DNA from: Lasioglossum baleicum
Taxonomy: Eukaryota > Arthropoda > Insecta > Hymenoptera > Halictidae
Length of the DNA stretch: 64,000 nucleotides
Assembly: GCF_051020765.1 (NCBI RefSeq)
Contig: NW_027469227.1
Coordinates: 124,001-188,000, forward strand
Direction of reading: 5' to 3'
Part shown: positions 44,788 to 58,338 of the stretch, piece by piece
Layout: each line of letters opens with the position of its first letter
How positions within the stretch are numbered: the first letter of the stretch is position 1
Made by a program: the position numbers and the translations under genes
The notes under the pieces: generated by a model
What the model saw: only the letters and a program-made list of their open reading frames with translations
What the model was told of the DNA's origin: nothing
Database searches by the model: none

Positions 44788-45123
44788 ACGAATAACGCAT
44801 ATCGCATAACGTATAACGCTTAACGCATAACGCATAACGCATAACGCGTAACGCATAACGGATAACGCATAACGGATAACGCATAACGCATAACGCATAA
44901 CGCATAACGGATAACGCATGACGCATAACGGATAACCCACAACGCATAACGCATAAAGCATAGTCCATAACGCATAACGCATGACACATTACTCATAACG
45001 CATTACGCATAACGCATAACGCATAATGCATAACGCATTACGCATAACGCATAACGCTCAATGAAAAAGTCATAACGCATAACGCATATCGCATAACCCG
45101 TAAAGCACAACGCATAACACATA
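44788..45123 (+). repeat. Fused cassette 18 (alpha); last C core
   Basis: acacatt 44984, ctcaatg core from 45057, acacata and later acgcatg present. No C core and no CTC-type B block occurs downstream in the window. Confidence 0.93.
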
Positions 45124-45508
45124 ACGCATAACGCATAACGCATAACGCATAACGCATAACGCATAACGCATAACGCATAACGCATGACGCATAACGCATA
45201 ACGCATAACGCATAACGCATAACGCATAACGCATAACGCATAACGCATAACGCATAACGCATAACGCATAACGCATAACGCATAACGCATAACGCATAAC
45301 GCATAACGCATAACGCATAACGCATAACGCATAACGCATAACGCATAACGCATAACGCATAACGCATAACGCATAACGCATAACGCATAACGCATAACGC
45401 ATAACGCATAACGCATAACGCATAACGCATAACGCATAACGCATAACGCATAACGCATAACGCATAACGCATAACGCATAACGCATAACGCATAACGCAT
45501 AACGCATA

Positions 45509-46012
45509 ACGAATAACGCATATCGCATAACGTATAACGCTTAACGCATAACGCATAACGCATAACGCATAACGAATAACGCATATCGCATAACGTATAA
45601 CGCTTAACGCATAACGCATAACGCATAACGCGTAACGCATAACGGAAAACGCATAACGGATAACGCATAACGCATAACGCATAACGCATAACGCATAACG
45701 CATAACGCATAACGGATAACGCATGACGCATAACGGATAACCCACAACGCATAACGCATAAAGCATAACGAATAACGCATATCGCATAACGTATAACGCT
45801 TAACGCATAACGCATAACGCATAACGCATAACGCATAACGCATAACGCGTAACGCATAACGGATAACGCATAACGCATAACGCATAACGCATAACGCATA
45901 ACGCATAACGCATAACGCATAACGCATAACGCATAACGCATAACGCATAACGCATAACGCATAACGCATAACGCATAACGCATAACGCATAACGCATAAC
46001 GCATAACGCATA
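45509..46012 (+). repeat. F unit 1
   Basis: 504 bp: D, four consensus, D, acgcgta, acggaaa, acggata steps, acccaca, aagcata, D, acgcgta, acggata, consensus run. Confidence 0.9.
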
Positions 46013-46453
46013 ACGAATAACGCATATCGCATAACGTATAACGCTTAACGCATAACGCATAACGCATAACGCATAACGTATAACGCATATCGCATAACGT
46101 ATAACGCTTAACGCATAACGCATAACGCATAACGCGTAACGCATAACGGAAAACGCATAACGGATAACGCATAACGCATAACGCATAACGCATAACGCAT
46201 AACGCATAACGCATAACGGATAACGCATGACGCATAACGGATAACCCACAACGCATAACGCATAAAGCATAACGAATAACGCATATCGCATAACGTATAA
46301 CGCTTAACGCATAACGCATAACGCATAACGCATAACGCATAACGCATAACGCGTAACGCATAACGGATAACGCGTAACGCATAACGCATAACGCATAACG
46401 CATAACGCATAACGCATAACGCATAACGCATAACGCATAACGCATAACGCATA
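46013..46453 (+). repeat. F unit 2
   Basis: 441 bp. The second D begins with acgtata (46076) instead of acgaata, and the terminal acggata is followed by an extra acgcgta. The shortest complete unit, owing to a short final run. Confidence 0.9.
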
Positions 46454-47006
46454 ACGAATAACGCATATCGCATAACGTATAACGCTTAACGCATAACGCA
46501 TAACGCATAACGCATAACGAATAACGCATATCGCATAACGTATAACGCTTAACGCATAACGCATAACGCATAACGCGTAACGCATAACGGAAAACGCATA
46601 ACGGATAACGCATAACGCATAACGCATAACGCATAACGCATAACGCATAACGCATAACGGATAACGCATGACGCATAACGGATAACCCACAACGCATAAC
46701 GCATAAAGCATAACGAATAACGCATATCGCATAACGTATAACGCTTAACGCATAACGCATAACGCATAACGCATAACGCATAACGCATAACGCGTAACGC
46801 GTAACGCATAACGGATAACGCATAACGCATAACGCATAACGCATAACGCATAACGCATAACGCATAACGCATAACGCATAACGCATAACGCATAACGCAT
46901 AACGCATAACGCATAACGCATAACGCATAACGCATAACGCATAACGCATAACGCATAACGCATAACGCATAACGCATAACGCATAACGCATAACGCATAA
47001 CGCATA
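46454..47006 (+). repeat. F unit 3
   Basis: 553 bp, the longest unit, with an acgcgta doublet near 46790-46805 where the others have one. Confidence 0.9.
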
Positions 47007-47524
47007 ACGAATAACGCATATCGCATAACGTATAACGCTTAACGCATAACGCATAACGCATAACGCATAACGAATAACGCATATCGCATAACGTATAACG
47101 CTTAACGCATAACGCATAACGCATAACGCGTAACGCATAACGGAAAACGCATAACGGATAACGCATAACGCATAACGCATAACGCATAACGCATAACGGA
47201 TAACGCATGACGCATAACGGATAACCCACAACGCATAACGCATAAAGCATAACGAATAACGCATATCGCATAACGTATAACGCTTAACGCATAACGCATA
47301 ACGCATAACGCATAACGCATAACGCATAACGCATAACGCGTAACGCATAACGGATAACGCATAACGCATAACGCATAACGCATAACGCATAACGCATAAC
47401 GCATAACGCATAACGCATAACGCATAACGCATAACGCATAACGCATAACGCATAACGCATAACGCATAACGCATAACGCATAACGCATAACGCATAACGC
47501 ATAACGCATAACGCATAACGCATA
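47007..47524 (+). repeat. F unit 4
   Basis: 518 bp. Five rather than seven consensus heptamers lie between the two acggata that follow acggaaa. Confidence 0.89.
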
Positions 47525-47804
47525 ACGAATAACGCATATCGCATAACGTATAACGCTTAACGCATAACGCATAACGCATAACGCATAACGAATAACGCAT
47601 ATCGCATAACGTATAACGCTTAACGCATAACGCATAACGCATAACGCGTAACGCATAACGGAAAACGCATAACGGATAACGCATAACGCATAACGCATAA
47701 CGCATAACGCATAACGCATAACGCATAACGCATAACGCATAACGCATAACGCATAACGCATAACGCATAACGCATAACGCATAACGCATATCGCATAACG
47801 CATA
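47525..47804 (+). repeat. F unit 5, truncated at B junction
   Basis: Begins normally with D-D-acgcgta-acggaaa (47658)-acggata, then a consensus run and tcgcata lead directly into the TTC-type B block. The acccaca-aagcata-D half is missing. This is the boundary between Regions V and VI. Confidence 0.88.
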
Positions 47805-47895
47805 ACGTTCAATGAAAAAGTCATAACGCATAACGCATATCGCATAACCCGTAAAGCACAACGCATAACACATAACGCATAACGCATAACACATA
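47805..47895 (+). repeat. B block, Region I-like
   Basis: Core at 47808 with two acacata, followed by further acacata, tcgcata, acgtata, acgctta and an acgcgta doublet near 48032. None of the agacata, acgcaga or cgtata marks of later copies. Confidence 0.92.
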
Positions 47896-48777
47896 ACGCA
47901 TAACGCATAACGCATAACGCATAACGCATAACGCATAACGCATAACACATAACGCATAACGCATAACACATAACGCATAACGCATATCGCATAACGTATA
48001 ACGCTTAACGCATAACGCATAACGCATAACGCGTAACGCGTAACGCATAACGCATAACGCATAACGCATAACGCATAACGCATAACGCATAACGCATAAC
48101 GCATAACGCATAACGCATAACGCATAACGCATAACGCATAACGCATAACGCATAACGCATAACGCATAACGCATAACGCATAACGCATAACGCATAACGC
48201 ATAACGCATAACGCATAACGCATAACGCATAACGCATAACGCATAACGCATAACGCATAACGCATAACGCATAACGCATAACGCATAACGCATAACGCAT
48301 AACGCATAACGCATAACGCATGACGCATGACGCATAACGCAGAACGCATAACGCATAACGCATGACGCATAACGCATAACGCATAACGCATAACGCATAA
48401 CGCATAACGCATAACGCACAACGCATAACGCATAACGCATAACGCATAACGCATAACGCATAACGCATAACGCATAACGCATAACGCATAACGCATAACG
48501 CATAACGCATAACGCATAACGCATAACGCATAACGCATAACGCATAACGCATAACGCATAACGCATAACGCATAACGCATAACGCATAACGAATAACGCA
48601 TATCGCATAACGTATAACGCTTAACGCATAACGCATAACGCATAACGCATAACGCATAACGCATGACGCATAACGCATAACGCATAACGCATAACGCATA
48701 ACGCATAACGCATAACGCATAACGCATAACGCATAACGCATAACGCATAACGCATAACGCATAACGCATAACGCATA

Positions 48778-48868
48778 ACGTTCAATGAAAAAGTCATAAC
48801 GCAGAACGCATATCGCATAACCCGTAAAGCACAACGCATAACACATAACGCATAACGCATAACACATA
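48778..48868 (+). repeat. B block, subtype B1
   Basis: Core at 48781, acgcaga before tcgcata. Followed near 48958 by agcgtata, acgctta and three consecutive acgcgta. Subtype shared with 54602, 57570 and 59515. Confidence 0.92.
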
Positions 48869-49981
48869 ACGCATAACGCATAACGCATAACGCATAACGC
48901 ATAACGCATAACGCATAACGCATAACGCATAACACATAACGCATAACGCATATCGCATAGCGTATAACGCTTAACGCATAACGCATAACGCGTAACGCGT
49001 AACGCGTAACGCATAACGCATAACGCATAACGCATAACGCATAACGCATAACGCATAACGCATAACGCATAACGCATAACGCATAACGCATAACGCATAA
49101 CGCATAACGCATAACGCATAACGCATAACGCATAACGCATAACGCATAACGCATAACGCATAACGCATAACGCATAACGCATAACGCATAACGCATAACG
49201 CATAACGCATAACGCATAACGCATAACGCATAACGCATAACGCATAACGCATAACGCATAACGCATAACGCATAACGCATAACGCATAACGCATAACGCA
49301 TCACGCATAACGCATAACGCATAACGCATAACGCATAACGCATAACGCATAACGCATAACGCATAACGCATGACGCATAACGCAGAACGCATAACGCATA
49401 ACGCATGACGCATAACGCATAACGCATAACGCATAACGCATAACGCATAACGCATAACGCATAACGCATAACGCATAACGCATAACGCATAACGCATAAC
49501 GCATAACGCATAACGCATAACGCATAACGCATAACGCATAACGCATAACGCATAACGCATAACGCATAACGCATAACGAATAACGCATAACGCATAACGC
49601 ATAACGCATAACGCATAACGCATAACGCATAACGCATAACGCATAACGCATAACGCATAACGCATAACGCATCACGCATAACGCATCACGCATAACGCAT
49701 AACGCATAACGCATAACGCATAACGCATAACGCATAACGCATAACGCATAACGCATAACGCATAACGCATAACGCATAACGCATAACGCATAACGCATAA
49801 CGCATAACGCATAACGCATAACGCATAACTCATAACGCATAACGCATAACGCATAACGCATAACGCATAACGCATAACGCATAACGCATAACGCATAACG
49901 CATAACGCATAACGCATAACGCATAACGCATAACGCATAACGCATAACGCATAACGCATAACGCATATCGCATAACGCATA

Positions 49982-50121
49982 ACGTTCAATGAAAAAGTCA
50001 TAACGCATAACGCATATCGCATAACGCATAACGTTCAATGAAAAAGTCATAACGCATAACGCATATCGCATAACCCGTAAAGCACAACGCATAACACATA
50101 ACGCATAACGCATAACACATA
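49982..50121 (+). repeat. Tandemly doubled B core, subtype B2
   Basis: Two ttcaatgaaaaagt cores lie 49 bp (seven heptamers) apart, at 49985 and 50034. The first lacks the acccgta-aagcaca tail because the repeat restarts after tcgcata. The second is complete and is followed by acccata near 50191. The only such doublet in the window. Confidence 0.92.
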
Positions 50122-51122
50122 ACGCATAACGCATAACGCATAACGCATAACGCATAACGCATAACGCATAACGCATAACGCATAACGCATAACCCATAAC
50201 GCATAACGCATATCGCATATCGCATAACGTATAACGTATAACGCTTAACGCATAACGCATAACGCATAACGCGTAACGCGTAACGCATAACGCATAACGC
50301 ATAACGCATAACGCATAACGCATAACGCATAACGCATAACGCATAACGCATAACGCATAACGCATAACGCATAACGCATAACGCATAACGCATAACGCAT
50401 AACGCATAACGCATAACGCATAACGCATAACGCATAACGCATAACGCATAACGCATAACGCATAACGCATAACGCATAACGCATAACGCATAACGCATAA
50501 CGCATAACGCATAACGCATAACGCATAACGCATAACGCATAACGCATAACGCATAACGCATAACGCATAACGCATAACGCATAACGCATAACGCATAACG
50601 CATAACGCATAACGCATAACGCATAACGCATAACGCATAACGCATAACGCATAACGCATAACGCATAACGCATAACGCATAACGCATAACGCATAACGCA
50701 TAACGCATAACGCATAACGCATAACGCATAACGCATAACGCATAACGCATAACGCATAACGCATAACGCATAACGCATAACGCATAACGCATAACGCATA
50801 ACGCATAACGCATAACGCATAACGCATAACGCATAACGCATAACGCATAACGCATAACGCATAACGCATGACGCATAACGCAGAACGCATAACGCATAAC
50901 GCATGACGCATAACGCATAACGCATAACGCATAACGCATAACGCATAACGCATAACGCATAACGCATAACGCATAACGCATAACGCATAACGCATAACGC
51001 ATAACGCATAACGCATAACGCATAACGAATAACGCATATCGCATAACGTATAACGCTTAACGCATAACGCATAACGCATAACGCATAACGCATAACGCAT
51101 AACGCATAACGCATAACGCATA

Positions 51123-51213
51123 ACGTTCAATGAAAAAGTCATAACGCATAACGCATATCGCATAACCCGTAAAGCACAACGCATAAGACATAACGCATAA
51201 CGCATAACACATA
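51123..51213 (+). repeat. B block, subtype B3
   Basis: Core at 51126 with agacata replacing the first acacata. First occurrence of agacata in the window. Confidence 0.92.
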
Positions 51214-51654
51214 ACGCATAACGCATAACGCATAACGCATAACGCATAACGCATAACGCATAACGCATAACGCATAACGCATAACGCATAACACATAACG
51301 CATAACGCATATCGCATAACGTATAACGCTTAACGCATAACGCATAACGCATAACGCATAACGCATAAAGCATAACGCATAACGCATAACGCATAACGCA
51401 TAACGCATAACGCATAACGCATAACGCATAACGCATAACGCATAACGCATAACGCATAACGCATAACGCATAACGCATAACGCATAACGCATAACGCTTA
51501 ACGCATAACGCATAACGCATAACGCATAACGCATAACGCATAACGCATAACGCATAACGAATAACGCATATCGCATAACGTATAACGCTTAACGCATAAC
51601 GCATAACGCATAACGCATAACGCATAACGCATAACGCATAACGCATAACGCATA

Positions 51655-51745
51655 ACGTTCAATGAAAAAGTCATAACGCATAACGCATATCGTATAACCC
51701 GTAAAGCACAACGCATAAGACATAACGCATAACGCATAACACATA
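51655..51745 (+). repeat. B block, subtype B3'
   Basis: Core at 51658 with agacata, and tcgtata instead of tcgcata before acccgta. Shared only with 53433 and 56387. Confidence 0.92.
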
Positions 51746-52886
51746 ACGCATAACGCATAACGCATAACGCATAACGCATAACGCATAACGCATAACGCAT
51801 AACGCATAACACATAACGCATAACGCATATCGCATAACGTATAACGCTTAACGCATAACGCATAACGCATAACGCATAACGCATAACGCATAACGCATAA
51901 CGCATAACGCATAACGCATAACGCATAACGCATAACGCATAACGCATAACGCATAACGCATAACGCATAACGCATAACGCATAACGCATAACGCATAACG
52001 CATAACGCATAACGCATAACGCATAACGCATAACGCATAACGCATAACGCATAACGCATAACGCATAACGCATAACGCATAACGCATAACGCATAACGCA
52101 TAACGCATAACGCATAACGCATCACGCATAACGCATAACGCATAACGCATAACGCATAACGCATAACGCATAACGCATAACGCATAACGCATAACGCATA
52201 ACGCATAACGCATAACGCATGACGCATAACGCAGAACGCATAACGCATAACGCATGACGCATAACGCATAACGCATAACGCATAACGCATAACGCATAAC
52301 GCATAACGCATAACGCATAACGCATAACGCATAACGCATAACGCATAACGCATAACGCATAACGCATAACGCATAACGCATAACGCATAACGCATAACGC
52401 ATAACGCATAACGCATAACGCATAACGCATAACGCATAACGCATAACGCATAACGCATAACGCATAACGCATAACGCATAACGCATAACGCATAACGCAT
52501 AACGCATAACGCATAACGCATAACGCATAACGCATAACGCATAACGCATAACGCATAACGCATAACGCATAACGCATAACGCATAACGCATAACGCATAA
52601 CGCATAACGCATAACGCATGACGCATAACGCAGAACGCATAACGCATAACGCATGACGCATAACGCATAACGCATAACGCATAACGCATAACGCATAACG
52701 CATAACGCATAACGCATAACGCATAACGCATAACGCATAACGCATAACGCATAACGCATAACGCATAACGCATAACGCATAACGCATAACGAATAACGCA
52801 TATCGCATAACGTATAACGCTTAACGCATAACGCATAACGCATAACGCATAACGCATAACGCATAACGCATAACGCATAACGCATA

Positions 52887-52977
52887 ACGTTCAATGAAAA
52901 AGTCATAACGCATAACGCATATCGCATAACCCGTAAAGCACAACGCATAAGACATAACGCATAACGCATAACACATA
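52887..52977 (+). repeat. B block, subtype B3
   Basis: Core at 52890. Opens the first copy of the 2.96-kb repeat. Confidence 0.92.
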
Positions 52978-53432
52978 ACGCATAACGCATAACGCATAAC
53001 GCATAACGCATAACGCATAACGCATAACGCATAACGCATAACGCATAACACATAACGCATAACGCATATCGCATAACGTATAACGCTTAACGCATAACGC
53101 ATAACGCATAACGCATAACGCATAACGCATAACGCATAACGCATAACGCATAACGCATAACGCATAACGCATAACGCATAACGCATAACGCATAACGCAT
53201 AACGCATAACGCATAACGCATAACGCATAACGCATAACGCATAACGCATAACGCTTAACGCATAACGCATAACGCATAACGCATAACGCATAACGCATAA
53301 CGCATAACGCATAACGCATAACGCATAACGAATAACGCATATCGCATAACGTATAACGCTTAACGCATAACGCATAACGCATAACGCATAACGCATAACG
53401 CATAACGCATAACGCATAACGCATAACGCATA

Positions 53433-53523
53433 ACGTTCAATGAAAAAGTCATAACGCATAACGCATATCGTATAACCCGTAAAGCACAACGCATAAGACA
53501 TAACGCATAACGCATAACACATA
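53433..53523 (+). repeat. B block, subtype B3'
   Basis: Core at 53436, 546 bp after the B3 partner. The same pairing recurs at 539 bp in the second copy and 532 bp in the preceding partial copy. Confidence 0.92.
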
Positions 53524-54601
53524 ACGCATAACGCATAACGCATAACGCATAACGCATAACGCATAACGCATAACGCATAACGCATAACACATAACGCATA
53601 ACGCATATCGCATAACGTATAACGCTTAACGCATAACGCATAACGCATAACGCATAACGCATAACGCATAACGCATAACGCATAACGCATAACGCATAAC
53701 GCATAACGCATAACGCATAACGCATAACGCATAACGCATAACGCATAACGCATAACGCATAACGCATAACGCATAACGCATAACGCATAACGCATAACGC
53801 ATTACGCATAACGCATAACGCATAACGCATAACGCATAACGCATAACGCATAACGCATAACGCATAACGCATCACGCATAACGCATAACGCATAACGCAT
53901 AACGCATAACGCATAACGCATAACGCATAACGCATAACGCATAACGCATAACGCATAACGCATAACGCATAACGCATAACGCATAACGCATAACGCATAA
54001 CGCATAACGCATAACGCATAACGCATAACGCATAACGCATAACGCATAACGCATAACGCATAACGCATAACGCATAACGCATAACGCATAACGCATAACG
54101 CATAACGCATAACGCATAACGCATAACGCATAACGCATAACGCATAACGCATAACGCATAACGCATAACGCATAACGCATAACGCATAACGCATAACGCA
54201 TAACGCATAACGCATAACGCATAACGCATAACGCATAACGCATAACGCATAACGCATAACGCATAACGCATAACGCATAACGCATAACGCATAACGCATA
54301 ACGCATAACGCATAACGCATAACGCATGACGCATAACGCAGAACGCATAACGCATAACGCATGACGCATAACGCATAACGCATAACGCATAACGCATAAC
54401 GCATAACGCATACCGCATAACGCATAACGCATAACGCATAACGCATAACGCATAACGCATAACGCATAACGCATAACGCATAACGCATAACGCATAACGC
54501 ATAACGCATAACGCATAACGCATAACGCATAACGCATAACGCATAACGCATAACGCATAACGCATAACGCATAACGCATAACGCATAACGCATAACGCAT
54601 A

Positions 54602-54692
54602 ACGTTCAATGAAAAAGTCATAACGCAGAACGCATATCGCATAACCCGTAAAGCACAACGCATAACACATAACGCATAACGCATAACACATA
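54602..54692 (+). repeat. B block, subtype B1
   Basis: Core at 54605 with acgcaga, then agcgtata and triple acgcgta near 54770-54820. Confidence 0.92.
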
Positions 54693-55847
54693 ACGCATAA
54701 CGCATAACGCATAACGCATAACGCATAACGCATAACGCATAACACATAACGCATAACGCATATCGCATAGCGTATAACGCTTAACGCATAACGCATAACG
54801 CGTAACGCGTAACGCGTAACGCATAACGCATAACGCATAACGCATAACGCATAACACATAACGCATAACGCATAACGCATAACGCATAACGCATAACGCA
54901 TAACGCATAACGCATAACGCATAACGCATAACGCATAACGCATAACGCATAACGCATAACGCATAACGCATAACGCATAACGCATAACGCATAACGCATA
55001 ACGCATAACGCATAACGCATAACGCATAACGCATAACGCATAACGCATAACGCATAACGCATAACGCATAACGCATAACGCATAACGCATAACGCATAAC
55101 GCATAACGCATAACGCATAACGCATAACGCATAACGCATCACGCATAACGCATAACGCATAACGCATAACGCATAACGCATAACGCATAACGCATAACGC
55201 ATAACGCATGACGCATAACGCAGAACGCATAACGCATAACGCATGACGCATAACGCATAACGCATAACGCATAACGCATAACGCATAACGCATAACGCAT
55301 AACGCATAACGCATAACGCATAACGCATAACGCATAACGCATAACGCATAACGCATAACGCATAACGCATAACGCATAACGCATAACGCATAACGCATAA
55401 CGCATAACGCATAACGCATAACGCATAACGCATAACGCATAACGCATAACGCATAACGCATAACGCATAACGCATAACGCATAACGCATAACGCATAACG
55501 CATAACGCATAACGCATAACGCATAACGCATAACGCATAACGCATAACGCATAACGCATAACGCATAACGCATAACGCATGACGCATAACGCAGAACGCA
55601 TAACGCATAACGCATGACGCATAACGCATAACGCATAACGCATAACGCATAACGCATAACGCATAACGCATAACGCATAACGCATAACGCATAACGCATA
55701 ACGCATAACGCATAACGCATAACGCATAACGCATAACGCATAACGCATAACGAATAACGCATATCGCATAACGTATAACGCTTAACGCATAACGCATAAC
55801 GCATAACGCATAACGCATAACGCATAACGCATAACGCATAACGCATA

Positions 55848-55938
55848 ACGTTCAATGAAAAAGTCATAACGCATAACGCATATCGCATAACCCGTAAAGC
55901 ACAACGCATAAGACATAACGCATAACGCATAACACATA
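55848..55938 (+). repeat. B block, subtype B3
   Basis: Core at 55851, 2961 bp from its partner at 52890. Confidence 0.92.
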
Positions 55939-56386
55939 ACGCATAACGCATAACGCATAACGCATAACGCATAACGCATAACGCATAACGCATAACGCAT
56001 AACGCATAACACATAACGCATAACGCATATCGCATAACGTATAACGCTTAACGCATAACGCATAACGCATAACGCATAACGCATAACGCATAACGCATAA
56101 CGCATAACGCATAACGCATAACGCATAACGCATAACGCATAACGCATAACGCATAACGCATAACGCATAACGCATAACGCATAACGCATAACGCATAACG
56201 CATAACGCTTAACGCATAACGCATAACGCATAACGCATAACGCATAACGCATAACGCATAACGCATAACGCATAACGCATAACGAATAACGCATATCGCA
56301 TAACGTATAACGCTTAACGCATAACGCATAACGCATAACGCATAACGCATAACGCATAACGCATAACGCATAACGCATAACGCATA

Positions 56387-56477
56387 ACGTTCAATGAAAA
56401 AGTCATAACGCATAACGCATATCGTATAACCCGTAAAGCACAACGCATAAGACATAACGCATAACGCATAACACATA
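56387..56477 (+). repeat. B block, subtype B3'
   Basis: Core at 56390, 2954 bp from its partner, so one heptamer was lost relative to neighbouring marks. Confidence 0.92.
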
Positions 56478-57569
56478 ACGCATAACGCATAACGCATAAC
56501 GCATAACGCATAACGCATAACGCATAACGCATAACGCATAACACATAACGCATAACGCATATCGCATAACGTATAACGCTTAACGCATAACGCATAACGC
56601 ATAACGCATAACGCATAACGCATAACGCATAACGCATAACGCATAACGCATAACGCATAACGCATAACGCATAACGCATAACGCATAACGCATAACGCAT
56701 AACGCATAACGCATAACGCATAACGCATAACGCATAACGCATAACGCATAACGCATAACGCATTACGCATAACGCATAACGCATAACGCATAACGCATAA
56801 CGCATAACGCATAACGCATAACGCATAACGCATCACGCATAACGCATAACGCATAACGCATAACGCATAACGCATAACGCATAACGCATAACGCATAACG
56901 CATAACGCATAACGCATAACGCATAACGCATAACGCATAACGCATAACGCATAACGCATAACGCATAACGCATAACGCATAACGCATAACGCATAACGCA
57001 TAACGCATAACGCATAACGCATAACGCATAACGCATAACGCATAACGCATAACGCATAACGCATAACGCATAACGCATAACGCATAACGCATAACGCATA
57101 ACGCATAACGCATAACGCATAACGCATAACGCATAACGCATAACGCATAACGCATAACGCATAACGCATAACGCATAACGCATAACGCATAACGCATAAC
57201 GCATAACGCATAACGCATAACGCATAACGCATAACGCATAACGCATAACGCATAACGCATAACGCATAACGCATAACGCATAACGCATAACGCATGACGC
57301 ATAACGCAGAACGCATAACGCATAACGCATGACGCATAACGCATAACGCATAACGCATAACGCATAACGCATAACGCATACCGCATAACGCATAACGCAT
57401 AACGCATAACGCATAACGCATAACGCATAACGCATAACGCATAACGCATAACGCATAACGCATAACGCATAACGCATAACGCATAACGCATAACGCATAA
57501 CGCATAACGCATAACGCATAACGCATAACGCATAACGCATAACGCATAACGCATAACGCATAACGCATA

Positions 57570-57660
57570 ACGTTCAATGAAAAAGTCATAACGCAGAACG
57601 CATATCGCATAACCCGTAAAGCACAACGCATAACACATAACGCATAACGCATAACACATA
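57570..57660 (+). repeat. B block, subtype B1
   Basis: Core at 57573, 2968 bp from its partner at 54605, with the same acgcaga, agcgtata and triple acgcgta. Confidence 0.92.
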
Positions 57661-58332
57661 ACGCATAACGCATAACGCATAACGCATAACGCATAACGCA
57701 TAACGCATAACACATAACGCATAACGCATATCGCATAGCGTATAACGCTTAACGCATAACGCATAACGCGTAACGCGTAACGCGTAACGCATAACGCATA
57801 ACGCATAACGCATAACGCATAACACATAACGCATAACGCATAACGCATAACGCATAACGCATAACGCATAACGCATAACGCATAACGCATAACGCATAAC
57901 GCATAACGCATAACGCATAACGCATAACGTATAACGCATAACGCATAACGCATAACGCATAACGCATAACGCATAACGCATAACGCATAACGCATAACGC
58001 ATAACGCATAACGCATAACGCATAACGCATAACGCATAACGCATAACGCATAACGCATAACGCATAACGCATAACGCATAACGCATAACGCATAACGCAT
58101 CACGCATAACGCATAACGCATAACGCATAACGCATAACGCATAACGCATAACGCATAACGCATAACGCATGACGCATAACGCAGAACGCATAACGCATAA
58201 CGCATGACGCATAACGCATAACGCATAACGCATAACGCATAACGCATAACGCATAACGCATAACGCATAACGCATAACGCATAACGCATAACGCATAACG
58301 CATAACGCATAACGCATAACGCATAACGCATA

Positions 58333-58338
58333 ACGCAA
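58333..58338 (+). other. Only out-of-register unit: hexamer acgcaa
   Basis: Between normal heptamers the unit reads acgcaa, six bases, one T fewer than the consensus. Before it, landmark starts equal 2 modulo 7; after it, 1 modulo 7, to the window end. The - strand translations confirm this, since the heptapeptide phase breaks only here in each of the three frames. Confidence 0.93.

Larger units (their letters stand above)
26350..45123 (+). repeat. Region IV: array of fused D-E-C-B cassettes
   Basis: Fourteen fused cassettes of about 230-336 bp sit in direct orientation, separated by consensus runs. Successive C cores are 1449, 1673, 700, 2415, 889, 1715, 1113, 1414, 1659, 1316, 1169, 1631 and 1295 bp apart, all multiples of 7. 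The variation comes mainly from consensus run number. Cassettes fall into two linked subtypes: alpha has a full D, and acacata plus acgcatg after B; beta has D reduced to acgctta and lacks both tail marks. Confidence 0.92.
45124..47804 (+). repeat. Region V: tandem F units
   Basis: After about 385 bp of run, five F units stand in tandem, with acggaaa marks at 45642, 46146, 46587, 47140 and 47658 (spacing 504, 441, 553, 518 bp). The reading frame track of the - strand is open for 1,201 codons across this region and beyond, purely because no stop-making heptamer falls in that frame. Confidence 0.9.
52887..55847 (+). repeat. 2.96-kb higher-order repeat, copy 1
   Basis: Order: B3 (52890), B3' (53436), acgcatt (53797), acgcatc (53867), 42-bp acgcaga motif (54322), ccgcata (54413), B1 (54605), agcgtata and triple acgcgta, acgcatc (55134), 42-bp motifs (55204, 55575), D. 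Each mark has a partner 2954-2968 bp downstream. Confidence 0.93.

Noticed and set aside
45003..48608. 1,201-codon - strand reading frame of ALCVMRY repeats, and similar ones such as 58476-61466 and 60917-63622
   Set aside because: The frame is open only because the heptamer lacks stops on that strand. The same peptide appears in all three frames, frames end wherever a variant such as acgctta, acgcatt or acgcatc creates a stop, and no domain, signal or codon pattern beyond the repeat is present.
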